Shown: positions 49,954-60,429 of the stretch, piece by piece
How positions within the stretch are numbered: position 1 is the first letter of the stretch
Layout of the letters: the number at the start of each line of letters is the position of its first letter
From: Wurfbainia villosa
Lineage: Eukaryota > Streptophyta > Magnoliopsida > Zingiberales > Zingiberaceae
Length of the DNA: 64,000 nucleotides
Direction: 5' to 3'
Assembly (NCBI GenBank): GCA_025175895.1
Contig: CM046003.1
Location: 31,269,245 to 31,333,244, forward strand
The notes under the pieces: generated by a model
Databases searched by the model: none
What the model saw: the letters and a program-made list of their open reading frames with translations, nothing else
What the model was told of the DNA's origin: nothing
Translations under genes and position numbers: made by a program

Positions 49954-52196
49954 ATCTCCCCCTTTTTGATGTTTGACAAAAACCACAAACACCTTTGAGT
50001 TAGGCCACCTAACTCAAATCTCCTTACCAATTCTCCCAAATTGATAATTCCCAAATTCATCCATCAATTCTCCTATAACTTCTCCCGTTAATTCTCCCCC
50101 TTTTTGATATACATCAAAAAGGTTCTCTCCAAGGGTGCCAATGTCTCATATCCCAATGAGATCTTACAATCTCCCCTTTAGTCCAAAAACACTTAGGATG
50201 TCTTCACTCTTCTTAGTGATAAGTCACATATATCTAAAGAGAGGCTTCCTATAAACTCTCCCAATTCTCTCCCTCATGAGTAAGAGCACATCCATCATCC
50301 AATGATGGATAACCTCCCCCTAAAGTCTTGCTCCCCCTTAATCATTGCACCAACAATGTCCTTGGAGAGTCCTAAGCCTATAGGAACACTAAACCATTAA
50401 AATTAAGGTTAAAAGTTCAACCTTGAACTTTTATACACCTTAAAATTGATACACACCCTAAACAACTCTCCTAATTCATATCCAATAGATTTTCACCCTT
50501 TCCAATGCTTTCAAAAGCATATCCTAGGATTATGAGCAGTTAGGATAACATAACATAGCTAAAATTAGGCTAAACAAATCTTGTTTACCCGAAATCAGGC
50601 CTGACAGTTGACTGGTTCAGTTAACAGTCTACTACCCTATGCATCAGTCGACTGAGAAAGCTTCCAGTAAAGTGAAAACAACTTCAGTTGAGGCGGTGCC
50701 TCGACTGGTTTCTGATTTTGTCGAAATGGCAATTTCAGACCATCTTCAGAAATGCATAAGTAATTCTAGAAAATTCAAAAAATCATGAAATTTTGACCAC
50801 ACATTACTTATGTCAAACACTATAGGAGAAAATATTTTAAAAATAAAATACTCAAAAATTAGTGAGTTTGATACAAAGTTCAAAACTATTAAAAAGTTCA
50901 ATATTTTGGCCCTACTTTGTATCAACTCTCTCAATGGTGACTTCTATCAAAATATAGACTACACCAAACAAACTACAAACTACAATCTGATGTATAAAGC
51001 TCCCGCCACACGGGGTACCGGAGAAGGAAATCTATTATACGCAACCTTACCTTGCTTTTTTTGCAAGAGGCTATTTTCAGAATTTGAACCCATGTCCTCT
51101 TGGTCACAAGGTAACAACCTTACCGTTGTGCCAAGGCTCCCTTCTAAAGATAGACTACACCAAGGTTTTCTAAAATAATTTTAAACTATTTTTGAAAACC
51201 TATATTGGATCATGATCAATGGGCTCAATGTATATGACTTGTACATTAGCTTTCCCCATGATCCACACATGATATAAAGTGAGTTTGAGTTCATCTAGAT
51301 GCAAAAACTATGCACCTTGAACTTAACTCATTTCCTAGCATCTCACATGTGTCTAAGGTATATGAAAACACATACAAGTCAATTTGATGTGAGATGTGGG
51401 TTTTGGTTATCCTAATCTAAGGCTTCATGCATTTTCTGAGACAACTCTACTTGATTCCCCTATACATGGGACTTCAAGTCATGTCATAGTCCTTAAATCA
51501 ATTTTATTAATGCATGAAATATGATCATGGCATAAATGATAGCATAAATAAAGCAATGTAAATAATCATGATATCATGGCATATGATTAAATCCTAGGCA
51601 TACATGACACTAAAACTAAAACCTAAGCATGATCATGACATATTATATGATAAAAATAAATATGATGTCATGACATGACATATGACAAATCAATCATGGT
51701 AAATAAAATATAAAGGTATAACAATACCTAAATTTTAGTGTTAAATGCCATTTGTTATTATTAAATCCATTTTGTCATATCACTACTAATCCCCCAAGTG
51801 TGCCAAAATTCCAAAATGGCACACCATGACCTCTAAACCTAGTTTGTGCCAATTTGATTGATTTTTCATAATTCTCAAAATATATTGGCACATCCTAAAA
51901 ACCTTTAGGATTATGATCAAATCACATTTTCAAGGTACCCATAACCTTGAAATTGACCTAAGGTGTCACCTTTACCATGGTTAGGTTAACTACTCATCCA
52001 TTTAAAGTTGGCACACCTTAACCCATTTAGTGTGAATTGATCACGCTCCTAGGAACCCAAAACCTATTTGAGATCCTTGAGTTTACTAGGTATTCCTTAA
52101 GGATGACCTCCCTAGATACCCTCCTAATGACCCTCCTAGACTTAATAGCCTTGGTCATTGTGGTCTTGCTTAGGTTAGCTCTAGAGGTGAGTCCCC
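49954..52196 (-). other. Non-coding internal region of the gag-only element
   Basis: Starts (plus) with ATCTCCCCCTTTTTGATG, the polypurine tract on the minus strand. AT-rich and without pol, parallel to 39790-41597. Contains a SINE at 50968-51149. Confidence 0.82.
50968..51149 (-). mobile_element. tRNA-derived SINE (Au-like), complete
   Basis: On the minus strand: A box 'TTGGCACAACGGTAAGG', B box 'GGGTTCAAATTC', then a body with 'CCTCTTGCAAAAAAAGCA' and 'GTAAGGTTGCGTATAATAGA' and an end with 'GCGGGAGCTTTAT', the layout of the widespread plant Au SINE family. A 14-bp target duplication, ATAGACTACACCAA, flanks it (50954-50967, 51150-51163). Confidence 0.9.
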
Positions 52197-53723
52197 TTAT
52201 AACCTCTTAGTGGCTTCCATAGGTTTCTTTGAAACCCTATCCACTAGGCAGCTACTATGGTCAACTCTAGGGATGACTTCTCTTGTGACCTTGGTTTTCC
52301 TAGACCTAGGCTGAGTTTCATAATCAAATGGAACATTATGGTAGGTCTCCTTGGACTTAGGTTTGTGACCCAAACATTTCTTGCCCTTGAGTGGACCTTG
52401 CTTCCTAAACCCTAGGTTTTGACAATTTGACCCTTTAATTTGATTTTGCATATTCCTAAGGGTCTTCTTCATCTTCTCAAGTTTTGACCTCAAAACTTGA
52501 TTTTCAAATTTTAGTTTTTCTAATTTGGTGGGCCCATTGTTTCTTTGATCATTTTTGCCCTTCCTAGGCATATGTCTAGAATTTTTGGAGTTAAAGTCTA
52601 GATGACCCTCTATCTTCTTGATTGTTTCCCTAGGTAGGATTGTTCTAGGGACATTAGTCCTAAATTTCTCTTTAGTTGAAATATTACCTAATTTTACACC
52701 TAGGAAATATAGTCTATTTCTACTAGCATATTTTTCATGAGCAATGACAAGTGAATTAAAAGCATGCTTTTTAACATTAAAACTAGAGGGTGCATTGCTA
52801 AAATATACCTTAGGGTTTACCTTAGAGGCTCCCCCTACATTTGTAGCTCCTCCTTGCCCTTTGGTTTGCTTTCTCCCCATAGGGCATTGACTTCGGTAGT
52901 GTCCCCTTTGATGGCACTTAAAGCACACCACGTGCTCCTTGCTCTTACTATTGGAGACTCCGGTATCCTTTGAATTTTTATTGACTTTTAGTGCCGGCGA
53001 AGTCTTCTTGACCTTCTTAGGTCACTTGCTCTTATAGTGCCCATATTCCCTACACTCAAAACACATAATATGATTTTTATTTTGAATTAATGTGCTTGAG
53101 TTACCTAGGTCAATGGTGGTGGAATTTTTGACTTCATCTTCCCGACTGGAGGTAGATCGTTCCTCTTGAGTTGGCTCCGGTATTAAAGATGGCCTAGTCT
53201 CCTCCCCCTCAATCCTAGAGGTGGAGGCTTCTTCCACTTCTTCCACCTCTTCTGATCCGGTAGTTGATTCCCTATCAATCTTCGAATCCTCAAGCTCTTG
53301 GGATGAAGATGTGCTTGCTTCTTATTGAGCTTGAGAGGATGAGCACTCCTCCTTGGACTCCTCTTCTACTTCATGTGGCGGTGATGGGTTTTCATGACAT
53401 CTTGCCAACTTGCTCCAAAGCTTCTTGGCATCTTTACAATCTCTTATCTTACACAATATATCATTAAGAATTATGCTAAGTAATATACCCATTACCTTAT
53501 TATTTATGTTGAAGTATCGGAGTTGCTCTTTGCTCCAATTCTTCTTCTTGAGTTTTCTTCCTTCTTTGTCCTTTGGAGTGTTGAAACCTACTATGACACT
53601 AATCCAATTTTCAAAATCACACATAAGAAAGTGCATCATTCTACCTTTTCAATATGCAAAATCTTCGCGGTCGAAGGACGGTGGAATGTTGATGTCGTCA
53701 CTCAATTTCTCTTGATGATCCAT
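52197..53723 (-). pseudogene. gag of the minus-strand gag-only element
   Basis: Starts at the ATG 53723-53721 (MDHQEKLS). Open pieces: 53639-53322 with 'MMHFLMCDFENWISVIVGF', 53246-53022 with an acidic stretch and first knuckle 'CFECREYGHYKSK', and 52931-52197 with the second knuckle 'CFKCHQRGHYRSQCPMG' and a coiled coil. Stops (one a TGA for the Trp of 'FAYW') and a frameshift separate them. Domain order equals that of the copy at 38066-39754. Confidence 0.84.
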
Positions 53724-53775
53724 CTTGCCCTCTAGAGTGCTCCCTTGGCAGTTAGTCCAAATGAAGAGCGACCTC

Positions 53776-53787
53776 GCTCTGATACCA
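53776..53787 (-). other. Primer binding site (initiator-Met)
   Basis: Minus strand TGGTATCAGAGC, 2 nt from the 5' LTR. Confidence 0.9.
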
Positions 53788-53789
53788 CT

Positions 53790-55316
53790 TCTTGGGAATT
53801 GGACGTCGCTAGAGGGGGAGTGAATAGCATGTCGTACATCGATGGATTTTGATCGCGTTCGTCTCTACAACACTTGTTAACGCAGCGGAAATAATAATAA
53901 CAATAATGAAAGATGACAAACACAACCACAACACGAAAATATAACGTGGTTCATAACCTCAAGATTCCTACTCCACGGGTTGGGCTCGAATGAGTCCTAG
54001 CGATGCCAAACACCACTAATAATCAATGCACTCCTTCTCAGAACAATCCGAAGGTGGAGGAAACCTCTTACAACAGTGATTACACAAGTAATACAAAAAT
54101 ACAACAAGTAAACAAATGAAATGTAAAGAAAACTTTACAAACTAGGGCTTTGAATGCTTGTTGATGTGGTTGCTTGAATAAGCTTGAAGGACCCTGAAAT
54201 TCACTAGCAAATCGCCTCAAGAAATCCCTTAAAGAACCATGGAGAAAACCTCCATGAGCTGCTCCTTTTATGCCTGCATTGAGCTGGATTCATGCCTAGC
54301 AATTGACTTCCATAAGGCCCCAGTCGACTGCCAACAGTACCATTGTGAGACAATGACTTGATCTATGTTAGAACAGTTCCAACGGATACACTGATAGTCA
54401 ACATCCATTACCGGCAATGATAGCTATCAAGGTGTGGTGACTAATCGGCTACCAAGCATTACTCTCTCTATGACCCAACCCATCGATTTGCCCTTCGTTG
54501 GCGGTCAGCGATCAATAATCAGTGCCTTGCATCTGTGGCCGTCACAACCAAGGCCAGTCGAGGCGCCTTGCATTTGTGACAATAGCTCGATCGCAGTCGA
54601 TCGCCAATCGACTCACGACAGTTGACTGGTCATAATCTCAGTCGACTGCTATAAGTCGACTCGGCTGCCAAGTGTCAAAATACTTGACTAGTCGACTGCT
54701 ACACCTCAACCATGAGGTTTACCCCAAGTATGATGCTCTCATACTTGCTAGACCACCCTTAGCCTAGACCTAAGCCTTCTAGTCACCTCTATCTGCCTCA
54801 CACATATCGGATCCCTCCAAGTCATCCATGACTTGTCCATCCATACGCTAGCCTTCTGGTGCTTCCATCGGCTATTGTCATACTAACGTGGTCTATCCTG
54901 CCAAGGCACAATGAGTTTACGCTACCAAGACATATGCTTGGACTTTAAGCCGCCAATCATTAGACTTATGCTGCCAAGACTCTTGCTTGAATTTTACGCC
55001 GCCAATATCAACCCTTGGACTTTCCTTGCCAACCCATGTTGGACTTTCCATTTGCCAAGACTCAAGCTTGGACTTTCCCTTGCTAAGACCCATGCTTGGA
55101 CTTTACATGCCAACCCATGTTGGACTTTCCCATTGCCAAGTGTCCCACTTAGACTTTCCATGCCAAGTACCCATGATTTGGACTTTCCATTGCCAAGTAC
55201 TCAAGACTTGGACTTTCCATGACAATCACATTATCATACATTTTGTCGAACATCAAAATACCGCTCGAGTCAAACTCGAGTCTGGTCAATCGTGACCTAG
55301 GTCGATTGCACCAACA
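53790..55316 (-). repeat. 5' LTR of the gag-only element
   Basis: 1527 bp. On plus it runs from TCTTGGGAATTGGACGTCGC to GCACCAACA. Hairpin module at 53939-54072. The stretch 54390-54600 is diverged from the 3' LTR far more than its surroundings. Confidence 0.9.
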
Positions 55317-55790
55317 GATGAGTTACCCGAGATACTATGGGATTATCGAACCACACCCAAAATAGCCACTGAAGAAACCCCATTCAGTCTGGTGTATGGA
55401 ATTGAAGCAATCATCCCGGTGGAAGCCATTCTGAATAGTGCCCGAGTTGAAGCTTATGAGTCGGAGCAAAATCAAATCTTGAGAGGTACTGAACTAGATT
55501 TGTTGGAAGAGAGGCGGGAGCATGCTAGGATCCGAGTTGAAGCATACAAGCGAAGAATACATCAAGTCTTCAATAAGAGGGTGATACTAAGAAGATTTCA
55601 AGAGGGCGACCTAATTTTATACAAAGTCAATCCTGCAGGGGATCTTGAAAAGCTAGCTCCTAATTGGGAAGGACCATATACAGTCACTCGCCGAGTTGCT
55701 GGGTCAGCATATTACCTAAGAGATGTTGAGGGCAAGGAATTTCCTAGGCCCTGGAATGTTGTGCATTTGAAATATGTTTATACCATGTAA
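55317..55790 (+). pseudogene. Tat-type element: integrase C-terminal part
   Basis: Continues the host integrase from 48414. Open from 55392 to 55790 with 'VYGIEAIIPVEAILNSARVE', then the GPY/F-type end 'LAPNWEGPYTVTRRVAGSAY' and 'RPWNVVHLKYVYTM'. No chromodomain is seen, as expected for the Tat lineage. Confidence 0.87.
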
Positions 55791-55974
55791 TTGAGAGACA
55801 TCAATGAGAAGAGTTATCTGTTACAAGTTTACTATTAATCATTAAAAAGGAGAAATGTCGCCCAAATATAGTTCCATATCATTGAAATCAGTAACTATTT
55901 ACAACCAAAAGAAGAAGAAGAAAATGGAAAAATTACAGCCAAAAATGATCAGGGGGATAACTATTGAAACTAGT

Positions 55975-57752
55975 TTTCCAGTTTAAGAAAGGAGCTGGCT
56001 GGTGAGCTAGAGGGAATCCTTGTGAGACATTTTGTCTGTTTGTCTCATTGAAACTATCTTTGAATGTGGTCTGCATCAGGGGCTTCAAGTGTTCTTGTTG
56101 GCGTTTGTCAACAACATACACATCTTGACGAAACTTTATGCAACGCTCTCAATGCTCTAAAAGGCTTTTCAGATTCGGCAATACTAGCATGATGTTTGAA
56201 TAATGGTATCAGTCAAGATATACATGCCCTGAGATTGAGAAGCATAGTCTTGCTGAATGACCCTTGACATATTTATCAAATCTTGGCGCATCGAAGCTGA
56301 AATCTCCCCCACTGCTGTAGTATGCGCCCTGGTCCTGGCAACTTCGTGTCTCACTCTCTACAAAGAAACTTCATGCTGGTGCACTTGAGACAGGGCCCAG
56401 TTCCTCTCTGATATTAATGCTAAATTGTGGCAAATCTCCCTACTTACTTAGGTTCATAGGGTGGTTATAGTCTCTGCGTCTCTTTGTTGTTGTCGTTGAG
56501 CCTCTGATAGCTGAGCACGACATTGGGCCAATTCTTGGAGCAAAGAATTCTCTCTCTGCTTAAATTTTTCCTAGGATGCTGAATTGGCGATGGACTGCTG
56601 CAATGTTTGTTGCTGAAGCTGTATTTGATAATGGGAAAAGGAGCGCTTCAGCTCCTGATAATTTGTCATCGCCTGAATAGGTGCATGCAAGAATGGCTTA
56701 GAAAAGCTTACCAGTTCTAGAGCATGTTGCAAATTTTCCATTTGCGGTATTAATTCATCCAAATTAAAGATGCGAAAGTCTCTTGCGGAAGGTGAAGAAG
56801 GAGTAGAAGCAATGAGAAGGGTTGTTTCACTCATGATTGGTGAAGGATGAGGTACCGCATGGAAACTTTTTATTAGCTCAAGAGGAAAAACAAGGGAGGT
56901 TCCGGAAAAAAAATGGAGAACGTCATTACAAGGTAGGGGGTTAGGGTTTTGGCTTGAAGAAGGAGAACTCAAGGGTTCCAAAGACGAAAGGGAAGAAGAA
57001 AGGGAAATGGGGGAGGTGATAACTGGGAGGGAAATATGAATGTCAGTTGTAAGGGAGGATGTGGAAGGGATGAGGAAAAGGGAAGTAGCCAAAGAGCTTC
57101 CTTCGGAGTAGATGGAGGTGAAAGATGGGGAGGGGAGGCTTAATGGTGGAGGAATGGGATTAGAAATTGTCGGCTGAATGGCAAAAGAGTGGGTACACTT
57201 TGCAGATGAAGGGGAAGTAGGAAGAGGGAAATTTGGTTGTACGGGTGATATGAACATTGGAGTGGAGGCTACGGTAGAAGGCGTGAAGGTAGCCAGAGGG
57301 GATGTGACAATTGGAAGCCCTTCTTTAGCTAGAGAAGGGGCATTAGAGGGGGAATTAGGGATGGATCATTGACAGAGGTTTTCAGATACCATGGGAGGAT
57401 TGACAAAAAGAAGGGCATCTGAAGGGAGAGGTAATGGTTCTAATGGGCCTGATGGAATGGAAGATGAGGGGAGCATGATAGGAGTCGATTAAGTGTGTGT
57501 AAGCTAAGTGAGCGAAGAAGAGGGGTACGTGGCAGAGGCATCTTCTTCTTGAATTCATCGGCACACAGCTCCTCGCAGTTTAGTCTTAATATTTAGGAAT
57601 GCTGGAGGTGGCATAGGGCTATATAGGAGCGGAGGTGAGGAGGAGGGAAGGCTAGGGTTTGGTGATAATACAGCTGAGAAAGGGGAAGATGGGCATACCT
57701 GCGGGAGGTGGGCGATAGAAGATTGTGGGGCAATAGAGGAAGATATCGTCAA
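55975..57752 (-). pseudogene. Antisense ORF of the Tat-type element, downstream part
   Basis: Open on the minus strand at 57752-57555 and 57257-56571 (228 codons), with further pieces down to about 55975. The protein is Ser/Pro-rich at first ('LPTSPSSAKCTHSF') and then helical and Gln-rich ('QLSEAQRQQQRDAETI', 'YQIQLQQQTLQQSIANSAS'), suggesting a coiled coil. Antisense ORFs after integrase are known in Grande and other Tat elements, where function is not settled. Interrupted at 57773 by an insertion; upstream part at 60043-60305. Confidence 0.6.
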
Positions 57753-58025
57753 TGGAGGAGAAGGTGATGTTAATGTAGGACCGTTGGCGTCGCTAGAGGG
57801 GGGGTGATTAGCAATTTGTCGATTTCATTGATGAAATTCGTCGTGCTTGTCTACAATTGTTAGTACGCAGGGGAAACACAAATACAAGTACAAATATAAA
57901 TACAAAGCATAACACAAGCACAGTACATCATTTTTACGTGGTTTGGAACCCTAGTTCCTACTCCATGGGCAAGCCCTAGCGAGCTCTAGTGATGCACACC
58001 ACCACTATCAACCTTCTCCTTCTTG

Positions 58026-58268
58026 TCCATTGGAGTCTTGAACCCTTTCGTTAGTGCGAACCATTCCTCTATGTTCATTTGGAAGAAGAATTCAGTCATC
58101 GTCTTCCATTGAGCAAATCTTCCAAATTCATAGGGTGGTGGAAATCGAACATCACGCCCAAATCCATCTTCAAATTACATCGCCTCTAGCTTTAGCTCCC
58201 TCGTCGGTCAGTCCGATTAAAGATCACTTGTAGATATTGGAGCGTCTTCTTCTTCTTGGAGTTAATCG
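58026..58268 (-). pseudogene. gag 5' fragment
   Basis: Minus frame reads 'FAQWKTMTEFFFQMNIEEWF' then 'ALTKGFKTPMDKKEK', the same N-terminal gag pattern as 'FAYWKGRMEYFLMSNIENWF' in the other copies. It ends at the deletion junction. Confidence 0.75.
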
Positions 58269-58283
58269 GGCTCTGATACCACT

Positions 58284-60042
58284 TGTAGGACCGTTGGCAT
58301 CGCTAGAGGGGGGTGGATAGCAATTTGTCGATTTCGTTGATGGAATTTGTCGTGCTTGTCTACAATTGTGAGTACGCAGCGGAAACACAAATACAAGTAC
58401 ACATACAAATACAAAGCATAGCACAAACACAACACACAGATTTTACGTGGTTAGGAACCCTAGTTCCTACTCCACGGGCGAGCCCTAGTGAGCTCTAGTG
58501 ATGCACACCACCACTATCAACCTTCTCCTTCTCGGTGACACACTGGAGGTGGAGGAACCTCTTACAAGTCTCTTACAACAATAATAACAAGAAACAACAA
58601 ACAAATACAATAATTACAAAAGAAAATGAAGAATAAGTGAACACACTTTATAAATTAGGGCTTTTGAATCCTTTCTTGTTGGTTGCTTTGTGATGACTTT
58701 GAAGGCCCTGAAATGCAGTAGCACCTCGTCTCAAATCACCCCTCAAAACCTTGCTCGAAGACCCCCTCAAGCTTCCTCTTATAGAGCCCCGTCGAAGCTT
58801 CCCAACCTGCAATGGTCACTTTGCCAATCGAGGTGCAATCTCGACTGATACCCTAGTCGAGTATGCCTTGTGTCTGAGCAGCTATTTTCACGCTTGTTCT
58901 AAACCCAATCGAGGTGCCAGTCGAGGCGCCGCCTCGACTAGCCTCTAGTCAAGGCGCTGGTTGAGCCTGCCTCACTTCTGAGTGAATCCTCTCACACTCA
59001 GTCACCTAACCAATCGAGGTGCTTATCCAGTCGAGGTGCCACCTCGATTGATACAATAGTCGAGCTACCAGTCGAGTGCTTCCATAGCACTCTCTCGACT
59101 CTCTAAGTCCCACCTCTAAGCACACCCCTTACCAGTCGAGGTGTTGCCTCGACTACAGCCTAGTCGAGGCACTGGTCAAGGTCACCATGCTTCTGTTTGC
59201 CCACAAATGAAGCCCAGTCGACTGAACCGAGCTGGTAGTCGACTGTTATACCCCTACACTGAGGTTTAACACCCCAAGTATGATCTCTTCATACTTGATA
59301 CTCACCCTAAGTCCAAACCTAAGCCTTCAACTCACTTCCATCAACCTCATGCCTCCCAGATCCCTCAAGTTCGTGACTCTTCATCCTTGCGCTAGCCTTC
59401 AAGTGCTTCCATCGGCTATCATCATGCTCTTGGGTCTACCTTTGCCAAGAGGCCTCGCCTCCGGGACTTCCCCTTTTGCCAAGCTCGATCTCCCTGATCA
59501 GTTAGTTCTTCCCTTGCCAAGACTCCTCGTCCGGGACTTCACTGACAAGAGGCTATGCCTCTGGGACTTCACTGCCAAGAATCCTCATCCGAGACTTCAC
59601 TGCCAAGATGTCATGCCTCCGGGACTTCACTGCTAAGAGGCCACACCTTCGGGACTTCACTGTCAAGGCTCCTCGTCTGGGACTTCACTTGTCAAGCATG
59701 GTCTCCCAGACCTGTCGGGACTTCCCTCGCCAACTCCCCATTGGTCTTTCCAACACCAAGTGTCCGGTCTCCCTTGACTGACTTAGATTTTCTCTTGCCA
59801 AGTATCCATACTTGAACTTTTTCTTGCCAAGTCACCATACTTGGACTTCTCTACACCAAGTGTCCGGTCAACCTTGATCGACTTGGATTTCTCCAATAGT
59901 CTCCCTCATATGACCTTGGATGTCCCATACAATCCACTAGTCATATGGTCAAACCATATTGTAAACCATTGTTGAACATCAAAATCCTACTCGAGTCTCA
60001 CTCGAGTCTGATCAATCGTGACCCAGGTCGATTACACCAATA
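58284..60042 (-). repeat. 5' LTR of the deleted element
   Basis: 1759 bp; on plus TGTAGGACCGTTGGC...ATTACACCAATA. Carries palindromes such as the 21-nt one at 58919-58939 (AGTCGAGGCG-c-CGCCTCGACT) and the hairpin module at 58443-58566. Confidence 0.87.
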
Positions 60043-60429
60043 GTTAAGATGGAAGTAATAGAGGGAAGCTCCAGGGGAGCCAAAGTAGTAGGCAATGGTA
60101 CGGGGTTGATGGGTGCCTGAACAGAGTTCATCTTTTCATCTTGCAGTTGTCGAAGTGATGCATTCTTTAGGCGAGCTTTCATGTTGTCAAAAGGAGGGAA
60201 GGACCAGGGGCGATGCAAGGAGGGGGAAGAATCTTTGCATTGAGCAGAATTGAGGGGAAGGGTTTCGAAGACCGGAAGAGCGAAGGATGAAGAAGGGGAA
60301 GGCAAGGAGTCGAATCTAAAGAAGGGAAGGGTATTTTTGTTAAGTAAGGTAATTAGGTCGGTGGTCGAGGATATGGGCCCTAAAGAAGGTTTAGACGTGA
60401 TTTATTGGTGGGTTGAGCCTTCATTTATT
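60043..60429 (-). pseudogene. Antisense ORF of the Tat-type element, upstream part
   Basis: Minus frame open from 60305 (and readable from about 60420) to 60012: Ser/Pro-rich with 'SPSLHRPWSFPPFDNMKARL'. It continues the antisense ORF at 57752-55975 across the deleted element. No known domain recognised. Confidence 0.5.

Larger units (their letters stand above)
48415..55316 (-). mobile_element. Complete LTR-gag-LTR element (gag-only copia-type)
   Basis: 6902 bp on the minus strand with a perfect target duplication GATGA (48410-48414, 55317-55321). LTRs at 48415-49953 (3') and 53790-55316 (5'), initiator-Met primer site at 53776-53787, polypurine tract at 49954-49968. The only coding sequence is gag (53723-52197). 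The internal 2.2 kb carries no pol. An insertion of a SINE at 50968-51149 dates after it. It interrupts the host integrase. Confidence 0.93.
57774..60042 (-). mobile_element. Internally deleted copia-type element (LTR fragment, gag start, LTR)
   Basis: Perfect target duplication GTTAA (57769-57773, 60043-60047). On plus: the first about 250 bp of an LTR (57774-58025), then about 215 bp of the gag start in reverse (58026-58240), the primer site (58269-58281, minus TGGTATCAGAGCC), and a full LTR (58284-60042, 1759 bp). The piece between gag and the remaining LTR is gone. It is a different subfamily from the others: its LTR has 'tcgaggtgcc' palindromes in place of CAGTCGACTG and a U3 array of 'cgggacttcactgccaaga'. 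Confidence 0.88.
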
